The notes under the pieces were generated by a model, which worked only from the letters and a program-made list of their open reading frames with translations, was not told the origin of the DNA and did not search any database. This document shows, piece by piece, positions 7,647 through 16,144 of a stretch of DNA of 27,453 bases (positions within the stretch are counted from its first letter, which is position 1; the number at the start of each line of letters is the position of its first letter). The position numbers were made by a program, and so were the translations under genes. The stretch comes from JAZFSZ01 sp036446455 (GTDB taxonomy: Bacteria > Pseudomonadota > Gammaproteobacteria > Acidiferrobacterales > JAJDNE01): contig JAZFSZ010000121.1 of the NCBI GenBank assembly GCA_036446455.1, positions 1 through 27,453 on the forward strand, given 5' to 3'.

Positions 7647-9407
7647 TTATTCGACAATTAACACTGGCAGTCGCATGCGAAATATTGATCCCTTATCAGG
7701 AGTGCTATCCACGGTGATTTCACCGCCCATCATCTGGCAGTATCGCTGGGAGATCGCAAGTCCCAGCCCGGTGCCACCAAATTTTCGCGTAGTTGATGGA
7801 TCGGCCTGAGCAAAGTACTGAAACAGTTTCAGCTGTTGTTCGGTCGTCATGCCAATTCCTGAATCCTTGACGCTAAACAATACGCTTTCGGGTTCGGTCG
7901 CTGCACGCTGGACGGAAAGAACGATATCACCCTTCTCGGTGAACTTGCTGGCGTTCGATAGCAAATTAAACAGCGTTTGCCTCACCTTGGTCAGATCCGA
8001 GGTCATTTCGCCGATAGTGTCAGGGCATTCTACGGTCAACGTATTGCTGTTTTTTTCCACCAGCGGTTGTACAAAAGCGGCTGTATCACGAACAATGGCC
8101 GAAATATCAAATGTCTCCAGGTAGAGTTCGGTTTTTCCTGCCTCAATTTTTGAAAGATCAAGAATATCGTTGATGAGTGCCAGCAAATGTTTTGCCGATA
8201 CATTGATTTTCTCAAGGTCCGGCACCACGGCAGTTTCACCCAGATCTTCCATTTCTTCGGCAACCATTTCACTGTAACCAATAATCGCATTCAACGGCGT
8301 ACGCAACTCATGGGACATATTTGCCAGAAACTGGCTCTTTGAATGGCTGGCCGCCATTGCCTCATCACGCGCCTGAACCAGATCTTCATTCATCTGCTTG
8401 ATTTCTGCTTCGGCCTGCTTTTGCCTGGTGATGTCACGCACAATAACAATTTTTCCGATATCCTTCCTGAGACCGATCACGGGGGCCTGGGATATCGAAA
8501 CTATTCGCTCACCTGCCGACTTTGCTAATCGGGCTTCATAATGATCATCGTTGGCATGACGGGGGAAGTCGTCAATCAGCATGGACGCAACTATTCCTGC
8601 CGGTGGCATTTCCCTGATATTGAATAACTCCTTTGCCACCGCATTCATCTGCAGTACCGATGATTTTTTGTCCAGTATTAACACCGCATCCTGTATTCGC
8701 GCGAACAGGTCATTGGCCACAGCCTCGACATCGATTGAAAGAAATTTGTAGCGCATGATCGCCACAAACATAAATAGATTGTAGACCAGCAGACTAGGTG
8801 TAATCAGCTCCATCACCGGGATACCGAACCAATGGGGCAATATTATTACCGTCACATAGCTCAGGATCAGTGGCACAAAAGTCGCACTGATTATTATTGC
8901 CAACTGGATGCGATACTCCCTTCCCGTTGAGGCGCGATATTTTGCGATCAACAGGTAAAGGGAGAAAACAAATGGAAAGGCAATTGCCACCAGCGTGACG
9001 GGGACGTATAACGGCCCGCCCACGATTCGAATGCCCCAGTACTCATGAACAAATCCTGAAATAACCAGATTGCCCAGTAGCGTCGGCAAGATCAAAACAA
9101 TGCTGGCAGCAAGAATAAAGTAATAGACCTTGTCTTTATTGCGACGAATAAAGATATAGGTAAATCGTGTAAACCAGAAACCCAGTGTCAACCAGGCAAG
9201 CGACTCGGCCTTCAGTACCGTGATCACCCATGAGTCCGGCACCCGAACCCACAACAGAAAGTCACCGAAAATCCACAGCGTTACAACAAACGAGAGCATG
9301 AGATAGGCGCGATTGACCGGCTGGGTTCTATTGTAGGCAAATACGTACACCGTCAGCATGGCGCTGGCAAAAAGAGAAACAAACGGAATCGTTGCCCAGG
9401 GGTTCAT
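7647..9407 (-). CDS. 7TM sensor histidine kinase, paralogue of the preceding one
   Basis: It has the same architecture and almost the same length (586 aa) as the kinase at 5715-7484: seven TM segments (~6-222), a PAS-like domain (~230-330), HisKA with H366 in MSHELRTPLN, N-box NLLSNASKF, G1 DSGIGM and G2 GGTGLGLAI, with no receiver domain. The catalytic halves are clearly more alike than the membrane and PAS halves, which suggests a tandem duplication followed by sensor divergence. The ATG at 9407 lies only 23 bp past the pgi stop codon, so transcription from the pgi promoter is likely. Partner regulator and stimulus cannot be read from the sequence. Confidence 0.94.
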   Translation of the reverse strand: MNPWATIPFVSLFASAMLTVYVFAYNRTQPVNRAYLMLSFVVTLWIFGDFLLWVRVPDSWVITVLKAESLAWLTLGFWFTRFTYIFIRRNKDKVYYFILAASIVLILPTLLGNLVISGFVHEYWGIRIVGGPLYVPVTLVAIAFPFVFSLYLLIAKYRASTGREYRIQLAIIISATFVPLILSYVTVIILPHWFGIPVMELITPSLLVYNLFMFVAIMRYKFLSIDVEAVANDLFARIQDAVLILDKKSSVLQMNAVAKELFNIREMPPAGIVASMLIDDFPRHANDDHYEARLAKSAGERIVSISQAPVIGLRKDIGKIVIVRDITRQKQAEAEIKQMNEDLVQARDEAMAASHSKSQFLANMSHELRTPLNAIIGYSEMVAEEMEDLGETAVVPDLEKINVSAKHLLALINDILDLSKIEAGKTELYLETFDISAIVRDTAAFVQPLVEKNSNTLTVECPDTIGEMTSDLTKVRQTLFNLLSNASKFTEKGDIVLSVQRAATEPESVLFSVKDSGIGMTTEQQLKLFQYFAQADPSTTRKFGGTGLGLAISQRYCQMMGGEITVDSTPDKGSIFRMRLPVLIVE

Positions 9408-9430
9408 TACGTTACCAGTGAGATATGCGA

Positions 9431-11074
9431 TCAGGGATGACTGTGCTTCTTGTAATAGTCGATCAGGCCGCTCGTGGAAGAGTCGTGCACGATACCGGTA
9501 TCGGCTGCAGAAAGCCGATCATAGATATTTCGCGCCAGTTCCTTGCCTAACTCAACGCCCATCTGGTCGAAAGAATTAACATTCCAGATAATGCCCTGTG
9601 CAAAAATCTTGTGCTCATACATTGCCATAATGCTGCCAAGCGCTCGTGGCGTCAGCTTCTGGTACACAATGGTATTGCTTGGACTGTTTCCGGGAAACGT
9701 CTTAAACGGAAGCAGGCGCTTGATGGTTTCCACATCCGTGCCATTGGACTTCATTGTTTCTTCTGCCTCCTCAGCCGTCTTGCCACGCATCAAGGCCTCA
9801 GTCTGGGCGAAACAATTTGCCACCATTATCTGATGATGCCTGGTAAGCGGATGGTAGCTTTCAATCGGCAGCAGAAAATCTGCCGGTACCAGTCGCGCGC
9901 CCTGGTGCAATAGCTGAAAAAAAGCGTGCTGGCCCTTACCGCCCAACTCACCCCATAAAATGGGTCCAACTTTATAGTCAACGGTATGCCCATCCCGATC
10001 GATGCGCTTGCCGTTGCTCTCCATATCAAGTTGCTGCAGATAGGCTGGTAATTTTTTTAGATGTTCTTCGTAGGGAAGAATGGCGTAGGTCGACGCGCCA
10101 AAAAAATTGTTATACCAGATCCCCAGCATAGCGAGAACGACGGGGATATTCTCGCGGGTAGGTGCCGTAAGGAAATGTTGGTCCATTTCGTACGCACCGG
10201 CCAGTATCTCCCTAAACGTGTCCATTCCGAAATAAAGTACAGCAGACAGACTGATTGCCGACCAGACTGAATAACGACCGCCCACCCAGTCCCAGAACTC
10301 AAACATATTGGCGGGATCAATTCCGAATGCCTGTACCGCCTCCCTGTTTGCCGATATCGCAATGAAGTGTTTCGCCATTGCCGTTTCATCACCGGCAGCG
10401 TAGAAGATCCACTCTTTGGCGGTTTGTGCATTGGTCATCGTTTCCCAGGTATCAAATCCCTTCGATGCCACCAGAAACAACGTGGTCTCCGGGTTCAGGT
10501 CCTCCAGCGTCTCAGCAATATCACTGCCTTCAACATTGGAAACAAAGTGAACATTTAACTTGTTTTGCTTGAATGGCTGCAGCGCATCTGTAATCAGTCC
10601 AGGGCCAAGATCGGAGCCACCAATACCAATATTGACGACATCGCTTATGGGTTTGCCGGAGAAACCCGACCATTCCCCATCGTGGACCGACCGGGAGAAC
10701 TTCTCCATTCTCTCAAGCACATGCCGAATGCGCGGCACGATGTCTTCACCATCGACGTAAACTGGTTTGTCTCCGGAGCTGCGCAAGGCGGTATGTAAAA
10801 CCGTGCGCTGTTCGGTCGTGTTGATCTTGTCACCGGAGAACATTCGGTGTGCCCATCCGGCAACATCTGCCTGCTCCGCCAGGTTGGCAAGTAGTGACAT
10901 AGTTTCATCTGTGACTCTGTTCTTGGAGTAATCAAGCAACAAACCATTATGTTCAAGCGAGAATTTTTCGAAGCGCCCCCGGTCCTGATCAAACAGATTG
11001 CGCATACGCACATCGCGAACTGACTGGTAATGTTGTTGCAGGGCCTTCCAGGCCGGTGATTTCGTTAGACTCAC
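9431..11074 (-). CDS. pgi: Glucose-6-phosphate isomerase
   Basis: This enzyme interconverts glucose 6-phosphate and fructose 6-phosphate in the cytosol. At 547 aa it matches E. coli Pgi (549). Catalytic residues are visible as E352 (MESNGK), H383 (GQHAFFQ) and K511 (GVELGKELA), each three below the E. coli numbers 355/386/514. The phosphate-binding loop NIGIGGSDLG (148-157) and the signature WVGGRYSVWSA are present. The start is GTG at 11074, with AGGA upstream. It follows rsmJ on the same strand after 121 bp and is tightly followed by a histidine kinase, an unusual partner for a housekeeping glycolytic gene. Confidence 0.97.
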   Translation of the reverse strand: MSLTKSPAWKALQQHYQSVRDVRMRNLFDQDRGRFEKFSLEHNGLLLDYSKNRVTDETMSLLANLAEQADVAGWAHRMFSGDKINTTEQRTVLHTALRSSGDKPVYVDGEDIVPRIRHVLERMEKFSRSVHDGEWSGFSGKPISDVVNIGIGGSDLGPGLITDALQPFKQNKLNVHFVSNVEGSDIAETLEDLNPETTLFLVASKGFDTWETMTNAQTAKEWIFYAAGDETAMAKHFIAISANREAVQAFGIDPANMFEFWDWVGGRYSVWSAISLSAVLYFGMDTFREILAGAYEMDQHFLTAPTRENIPVVLAMLGIWYNNFFGASTYAILPYEEHLKKLPAYLQQLDMESNGKRIDRDGHTVDYKVGPILWGELGGKGQHAFFQLLHQGARLVPADFLLPIESYHPLTRHHQIMVANCFAQTEALMRGKTAEEAEETMKSNGTDVETIKRLLPFKTFPGNSPSNTIVYQKLTPRALGSIMAMYEHKIFAQGIIWNVNSFDQMGVELGKELARNIYDRLSAADTGIVHDSSTSGLIDYYKKHSHP

Positions 11075-11195
11075 TAAATGGTCCTGTTATTGGTATAGGG
11101 GATCATGTTGTAGTTTATTATAGAGGCATCTTCTCGCTGGCACATCTTGCATGACGTACAAAATGTTAATCTCAGACCGTAATGCACGTGTCCAA

Positions 11196-11984
11196 TCAGA
11201 ACACACCGGTAAGGTAAACATCGTAACGCACCAGATTGCCGGAAATCGCAAAATCGGGGGCAGGAGCGAGCGGCTTGGCGTGCTGTGGCCGTTTAACCAC
11301 CACGCGATTGCGCGAATGGGCATGCGCCACCTGGAATAGCTGACTGGCGTCGACATCTTCACCAACAAGATCACGCAATATCCTCATCTCCTTTCTGGGC
11401 AGTGCCGATTTACGGCGTTTGGGAGGAAACATGGGATCGAGATAAATCACGTCCACCGGGGCCAGCTCGGAAATAAGCTTTCGGGCATCGCCGCAGATAA
11501 TGGACAATCGCCCCGCCAATGCCCGTTTCACAGTTGAGTCTTTTTCTGCACGTGACAGTGCATCTTGCAGCAAGGCGACGAGCACTGCATGGCGCTCAAC
11601 GGCGTTTACCTGGAAGCCAAGGGCAGCCAATAAGAACGCATCCTGACCCAAACCGGCCGTGGCATCGATAAGGGTTGTATTTTTCTTGCCCATGGCCCGT
11701 GCCAACGGCTGACGGCGCGAGAGATTAGCGCTATTGGGCCGAACATCCACTTTCGTGAAATCAATACACATTGGGCGGGTGCGGCGGTCACGTAGATCGC
11801 GCAATTCGAGCCCTCCCTCTCCATAGGCGAGCACCAGATCGGCATCAGCCACCGACTCGATGTTGAAGTCCAACCCAAGCGCTTGCGCCAGCGTCTTAGC
11901 CTGCAGTTCAAGAACAGGATTTGTCTTGTTACCCGTCACAACAATATGGATATTCGCTTTGGTGTCCTCAGTGATCGACGTCAT
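11196..11984 (-). CDS. rsmJ: 16S rRNA (guanine-N2) methyltransferase RsmJ
   Basis: The protein has 262 residues and a class I SAM-dependent methyltransferase fold. Motif I is DATAGLGQDAF (about 107-117), and the catalytic/substrate motif is YLDPMFPPK, followed by the family-specific segment KSALPRKEMRILRDLVG. E. coli RsmJ methylates G1516 of 16S rRNA; the conserved DPMFP block makes the same role likely. It is divergent from tas, with only 41 bp between the two starts, so the promoters must be packed or overlapping. Confidence 0.95.
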   Translation of the reverse strand: MTSITEDTKANIHIVVTGNKTNPVLELQAKTLAQALGLDFNIESVADADLVLAYGEGGLELRDLRDRRTRPMCIDFTKVDVRPNSANLSRRQPLARAMGKKNTTLIDATAGLGQDAFLLAALGFQVNAVERHAVLVALLQDALSRAEKDSTVKRALAGRLSIICGDARKLISELAPVDVIYLDPMFPPKRRKSALPRKEMRILRDLVGEDVDASQLFQVAHAHSRNRVVVKRPQHAKPLAPAPDFAISGNLVRYDVYLTGVF

Positions 11985-12025
11985 AATTAGATAGCATAAT
12001 TAGCGGTTCACGGAACAAGAATAAT

Positions 12026-13066
12026 ATGGAATATCGTCGTCTGGGAAATACCGACATCGAGGTCAGTGTAATCTGCCTCGGGTCCATGACCTGGGGCCAG
12101 CAAAACACGGAGGCAGACGCACATACGCAGTTGGACGCCGCGCTCGAGGCCGGCATCAATTTTGTTGACACAGCCGAGATGTATCCCATCCCCACAAAGG
12201 GCGAAACTTACGGCCGCACCGAGCAATATATCGGCAGCTGGATCAAAGGGAGAAACAATCGGGACAAGGTTATTCTCGCCACCAAGACAGTCGGACCCGG
12301 CGACTGGTTACCCCATATTCGTGGTGGCACGGCACGACTCAACAAACAGGACATTGAAACTGCGGTCAACGACAGTCTCAGGCGATTACAGACCGACTAC
12401 ATCGATCTTTACCAGCTGCACTGGCCGGAACGTAATACCAATTTTTTCGGCAAACTGGGGTATGTCCACGACAAAACCGAAAATCCCGTCGCCATTGAAG
12501 AAACGCTACGCGCGCTTGCCGATATCGTTGCTAGCGGAAAGGTCCGTCATATCGGCCTGTCCAACGAAACACCATGGGGCATTATGCAATTTCTGCAACT
12601 GGCGCAACAGGTTGATTTACCCAGAGTGGTCAGTGTGCAAAACCCGTATAGCCTGCTCAATCGCAGTTTTGAAGTGGGCAACGCAGAGATTGCCCACCGT
12701 GAACAGGTGGGGTTGCTGGCCTATTCCCCTCTGGGTTTCGGTGTATTGAGCGGAAAATATCTAAACAATGCAAAACCGGAAGGCGCCAGGCTGACACTAT
12801 TTACAGGCTACAAGCGATACACCAGATCGGTGGCTACCCGGGCCACCGCGGCCTACATCGCGCTGGCAGGCGAAGCGGGTATCAATCCGGCACAAATGGC
12901 GCTGGCCTACGTCCACAGCCGGCCATTTCTCACCAGCACCCTCATTGGCGCCACCAGTCTGGAGCAGCTGAAGAGCGACATCGAAAGTATCAACATAAAA
13001 TTACCCGGTGACGTGACCGAACGTATCGAGGAAATTCACCGGCAGTACCCCAACCCGGCGCCGTAG
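12026..13066 (+). CDS. tas: Aldo/keto reductase, Tas family
   Basis: A single-domain TIM-barrel aldo/keto reductase of 346 aa, the same length as E. coli Tas and alignable along its whole length (AEMYP, LHWPER, NPYSLLNRSFEVG, GATSLEQLKSDIES). The catalytic tetrad is complete: D48, Y53, K87 and H122. It is presumably a cytosolic NADP(H)-dependent reductase whose physiological substrate is not established; E. coli tas was named for suppressing tyrosine auxotrophy. It is the only sizeable enzyme gene on the plus strand here, divergent from rsmJ and converging on yciA with a 9-bp gap. Confidence 0.95.
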   Translation: MEYRRLGNTDIEVSVICLGSMTWGQQNTEADAHTQLDAALEAGINFVDTAEMYPIPTKGETYGRTEQYIGSWIKGRNNRDKVILATKTVGPGDWLPHIRGGTARLNKQDIETAVNDSLRRLQTDYIDLYQLHWPERNTNFFGKLGYVHDKTENPVAIEETLRALADIVASGKVRHIGLSNETPWGIMQFLQLAQQVDLPRVVSVQNPYSLLNRSFEVGNAEIAHREQVGLLAYSPLGFGVLSGKYLNNAKPEGARLTLFTGYKRYTRSVATRATAAYIALAGEAGINPAQMALAYVHSRPFLTSTLIGATSLEQLKSDIESINIKLPGDVTERIEEIHRQYPNPAP

Positions 13067-13075
13067 TAGAGATAG

Positions 13076-13477
13076 TCAGTCTTCGGCTGCAGGCAGTTGG
13101 CGCGGACGATGGTTTTCGTCCAGCGCCACATAAGTCAACAGAGCCTCAGTTACTTTGTCGCTGTGGCCAAACTTACCGCTGTGCAAACCTCGCTCGGCGT
13201 AAACTGTGACATCGATGGTAATTGATGTTGTTCCTACCTTTTTAATTTCAGCGTAGAAACTCACCACGTCACCGATAAAAACGGGTTTCTTGAACTGAAA
13301 CTCGTTTACCGCCACTGTAACCACACGTCCTCTGGCCCGTTGCGTCGCCACAACCGCGCCGGCGAGATCGACTTGGGACATGATCCAGCCACCGAATATA
13401 TCACCGGCCGTATTGGTATCCCGGGGTCGCGGCATCACGCGCAGAACGGGCTGAATGTTTTCTGGCAGGGAAGTCAC
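13076..13477 (-). CDS. yciA: Acyl-CoA thioesterase, YciA-type hotdog fold
   Basis: This is a hotdog-fold thioesterase of 133 aa that hydrolyses acyl-CoAs. The family signature NTAGDIFGGWIMSQVDLAGA places the catalytic aspartate at D37 (D44 in the H. influenzae enzyme). The strand FKKPVFIGD and the central VTEALLTYVALDE match the family. The start is GTG at 13477, only 6 bp after the stop of the upstream S24-type gene, without an obvious Shine-Dalgarno, so translational coupling is likely. Confidence 0.93.
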   Translation of the reverse strand: MTSLPENIQPVLRVMPRPRDTNTAGDIFGGWIMSQVDLAGAVVATQRARGRVVTVAVNEFQFKKPVFIGDVVSFYAEIKKVGTTSITIDVTVYAERGLHSGKFGHSDKVTEALLTYVALDENHRPRQLPAAED

Positions 13478-13483
13478 AAAAAT

Positions 13484-13801
13484 TTAAGTATAATGTTTGG
13501 ACTCACGGCGACGACCAGGTGTTGCCCGTTGAACAACGACTCCATGAATATGGCTTGGTCCGGTGATTTCAACCGTTTCATAGGCATTATTAAGCGGTTT
13601 TAGCTGTCGGTGCGCGCCATCGATCTTGATCTGACGCAAAGTGGTATCGCCATCATAATCAATTACCACAAAGGCACCGTCTAGCGCCGGCATGCCCGGA
13701 TCGACAATGATAATATGGCCGTCACTAAATTCTGGCTCCATACTATCGCCAATGACCCGCAGGGCATAAGGTTCCGCAGCTGAGCAACCTGTTTGATTCA
13801 T
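13484..13801 (-). CDS. Stand-alone S24/LexA-like C-terminal domain protein
   Basis: The 105 residues correspond to the S24 (LexA/UmuD) latch and protease domain alone, with no helix-turn-helix and no room for one. The nucleophile motif IGDSMEPEFSDG gives S20, and the core strand IIIVDP and LKPLNNAYE align with UmuD. At the position of the general-base lysine (K97 in UmuD, K156 in LexA, within TVK) this protein has R56 in TTLRQIK, so the Ser/Lys dyad appears broken; K59 three residues later is the only nearby substitute. It is coupled to yciA, 6 bp downstream. It could be a catalytically dead binding module or a divergent protease. I see no LexA box upstream. Confidence 0.8.
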   Translation of the reverse strand: MNQTGCSAAEPYALRVIGDSMEPEFSDGHIIIVDPGMPALDGAFVVIDYDGDTTLRQIKIDGAHRQLKPLNNAYETVEITGPSHIHGVVVQRATPGRRRESKHYT

Positions 13802-14006
13802 AAATATTCTGCTTCAGGAATTGAATGCGTATAGATGATATGAGAATTTACTGTTGCTGTCATGATAAAACCCTTACGGAAAACCTGAGATGTTGGCCAA
13901 CGTAGACAATTAATTTACCGACACTCCTTACCGTGACGATTCACCCTGAGGCGATATGACTGGCAATCCCGCTGGGATTACACAGGCACAGCGGTCGCCA
14001 GATAGT

Positions 14007-14873
14007 CTATACGATAGCGGTACGACGAATTACTGCTTCTACCATCGCTGCATCGACGCGCTCCTTATTCACCACTTCGGGTAATAAATGACGTACGTCG
14101 TAAAGTCGTTCAGCCTGGTGGCAGGCCGCTAATTCCAGTCGCGCACGCGTGTTTATTGCCAGATCACTATGTGTCAGGAGATACGGCGCCTGCCAATCAT
14201 GATAATCATGCACAAGTTGTTCGTGCGATTCGACGCGCCAGGCCTCGCGCACCAACAGTTCTGTAAACTGACTGGCGTCGAGTAACCGGCCCTGCAGACC
14301 GGCTGACAGATTCAGGCCATCAAGACCGCTACCCCTACCGTCCGGCTCACGTCGGAACCATTGCGCCCGCGGAATGGACCCGGCCGCCGCGCGAACACAG
14401 CGACTCAAAACCTCCGCGTGTGCAATATGAGTCTTGTTGTCAGGAGTGAGCAATCCTGTCGCTGCCAGGCTGGGCGCGTAAAAACTCTCGTCATTGCGGT
14501 AGCCTGCCAGCCACACCGCCTCTGTCACCCTTGTCGGCTCCTGCTCCGGCACCAGTGAACGTAATAACGCCAGCGGTAATAAAGTTTCTGCATCCAGCAA
14601 CCACAATTCAACGGTATCGCGCCGCGGAAACGGAGTTTTCGGTCGATTGCGCAGCATCTCGAAACCGTGTTGCGCATGCTCAATCTCAAACAGATCACCA
14701 TCCTGTTCACGCCAGCTACCATGCACCGCCCGCCGACCCTTGCTGCCGCGCACGCGAATACGCCAGGTTTCGCCATCCCGGGAAAGCGCACGGAAGCCAT
14801 CTGTTTCAACGACCTGAATCGTGCCTTGATAGGGCGACAAGCTGCGGAGACTGTAATAAATAATGGAACCCAT
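14007..14873 (-). CDS. Uncharacterised 288-aa protein
   Basis: I do not recognise a named family. The protein is soluble, with no signal peptide or membrane segment, and rich in Arg, Glu and Leu. The first ~100 residues look like a beta-rich module (YQGTIQVVE, WRIRVRGSKG, VELWLLD). The C-terminal half looks helical (DASQFTELLVREAWRVE, VDAAMVEAVIRRTAIV). It lies 105 bp downstream of lpxC on the same strand and may be carried on its transcript. Codon use and length are consistent with a real gene, and no in-frame defect is visible. The start at 14873 has no clear ribosome site, so the N-terminus is provisional. Confidence 0.75.
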   Translation of the reverse strand: MGSIIYYSLRSLSPYQGTIQVVETDGFRALSRDGETWRIRVRGSKGRRAVHGSWREQDGDLFEIEHAQHGFEMLRNRPKTPFPRRDTVELWLLDAETLLPLALLRSLVPEQEPTRVTEAVWLAGYRNDESFYAPSLAATGLLTPDNKTHIAHAEVLSRCVRAAAGSIPRAQWFRREPDGRGSGLDGLNLSAGLQGRLLDASQFTELLVREAWRVESHEQLVHDYHDWQAPYLLTHSDLAINTRARLELAACHQAERLYDVRHLLPEVVNKERVDAAMVEAVIRRTAIV

Positions 14874-14978
14874 AAGTCGCTACGTGATTGCGACGGGTTG
14901 GAAGTGTGGTACATCCTGCGCAGTCTGACAACAGGAAAAGCGCGCGCAGCAGGAGCTGCAGCCGACGGGGTGCCGAAA

Positions 14979-15905
14979 TTAACTCAAATATACCGGTTGT
15001 ACGTAGGGAATGGGCGCCGGTTGCTCGTCAGTAAAGGTCACGAATTCCCATGCCTCGGCGTCATCGAGTAATGCCCGTAATAACCGGTTGTTGAGGCTAT
15101 GACCGGACCTGTACCCACTGAAAGCACCGATCAAGCTATGCCCCAGAAGATAAAGGTCACCAATGGCATCAAGTATCTTGTGCTTCACAAACTCATCGTC
15201 ATAACGAAGACCGTCGGCGTTGATAATACGATAGTCATCGACAACAACGGCATTATCAACACTACCCCCCAACGCAAGATTACGCTTTCGCAGAGCTTCC
15301 ACATCGCGCATGAATCCGAATGTCCTTGCGCGACTGACTTCTTTCACGAAAGAGGTGGAAGAGAAGTCCAGCTCTGCTTTTTGCTTACAGGACCGGAACA
15401 CCGGATGATCAAAATCAATGGTAAAGGATATCTTGAAACCTTCGTAGGGTTCGAAGCGAACCCACTTGTCACCGTCTTCCACCATTATAGTCTTTTTGAT
15501 GCGAATGAACTTCTTCGCGGCGTTCTGTTCGCTGATACCAGCAGACAGGATCAGAAAAACAAATGGTGACGCGCTGCCGTCCATGATGGGCACTTCCGGT
15601 GCCGACACATCCACATAGGCGTTATCGATACCAAGGCCGGCAAACGCCGAAAGAAGATGCTCCACCGTCGAGATGCGTATATCACCTCTGGAAAGCGTGG
15701 TTGAAAGACTGGTATCGCCAACACAACGTGGACAGGCACGAATCTCAACCGGTTCATCCAGATCCACACGACGAAAAACAATGCCGGTATTCGGCGCCGC
15801 AGGGCGCAAGGTCAGATAAACTTTCTCCCCCGTATGAAGTCCGACGCCAGTAGCAGAAATCAGATTCTTGAGTGTGCGTTGTTTGTAATTAACCAGAGGC
15901 TCCAT
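14979..15905 (-). CDS. lpxC: UDP-3-O-acyl-N-acetylglucosamine deacetylase
   Basis: LpxC is the zinc deacetylase that commits UDP-GlcNAc to lipid A synthesis on the cytosolic side. Zinc ligands are visible in STVEHL, and in FVKHKILDAIGDL (two ligands, His and Asp); the catalytic His is in SGHSLNN. The order and spacing are as in E. coli H79/H238/D242/H265. I place the start at the ATG at 15905 (308 aa) because the family begins about four residues later (KQRTLKN); an upstream ATG at 15944 would give 321 aa. Neither has a good Shine-Dalgarno, and an 8-A run lies between them. It sits behind xerC, not beside ftsZ and secA where most gammaproteobacteria keep it. Confidence 0.93.
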   Translation of the reverse strand: MEPLVNYKQRTLKNLISATGVGLHTGEKVYLTLRPAAPNTGIVFRRVDLDEPVEIRACPRCVGDTSLSTTLSRGDIRISTVEHLLSAFAGLGIDNAYVDVSAPEVPIMDGSASPFVFLILSAGISEQNAAKKFIRIKKTIMVEDGDKWVRFEPYEGFKISFTIDFDHPVFRSCKQKAELDFSSTSFVKEVSRARTFGFMRDVEALRKRNLALGGSVDNAVVVDDYRIINADGLRYDDEFVKHKILDAIGDLYLLGHSLIGAFSGYRSGHSLNNRLLRALLDDAEAWEFVTFTDEQPAPIPYVQPVYLS

Positions 15906-15928
15906 CAACTCATATTCTTTTTTTTGGT

Positions 15929-15941
15929 TTGGTGACACCAA
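15929..15941. promoter_or_regulatory. Inverted repeat at the lpxC start region
   Basis: TTGGTG-A-CACCAA is a perfect 13-bp inverted repeat between the two candidate lpxC start codons. If translation begins at the inner ATG, it lies in the leader, 24 bp ahead of the start. The size suits a small dimeric repressor, but no regulator is identified and chance is possible. Confidence 0.25.
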
Positions 15942-16144
15942 CATTTGCGATGGCGTCAGTCAATAACTGCGACCCGTTGAAGAGCGCGAATTCTACCCGA
16001 TTTTTTATCGTAACGGCAGGTGTATTTTTCTTTAAAGGTTTCCAGATTTATATAGCACATGTCGCGTAATGTGCCAGTGAGTGCCGGGCCATCGGTCAGG
16101 CCCTCCGCTGCCAGCTATCGGATGGCCGATCTGGTCCGACAACA

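Noticed and set aside
5715..9407. Hybrid histidine kinases
   Set aside because: Both proteins end shortly after the HATPase G2 box, with no receiver or HPt domain.
13484..13801. LexA or another SOS repressor
   Set aside because: There is no helix-turn-helix, no cleavage-site region, no catalytic lysine at the expected place and no CTGT-N8-ACAG box upstream.
15099..15569. A 156-codon open frame on the plus strand inside lpxC
   Set aside because: It is antisense to conserved LpxC sequence, including the zinc-ligand and catalytic-His region, and has no ribosome site.
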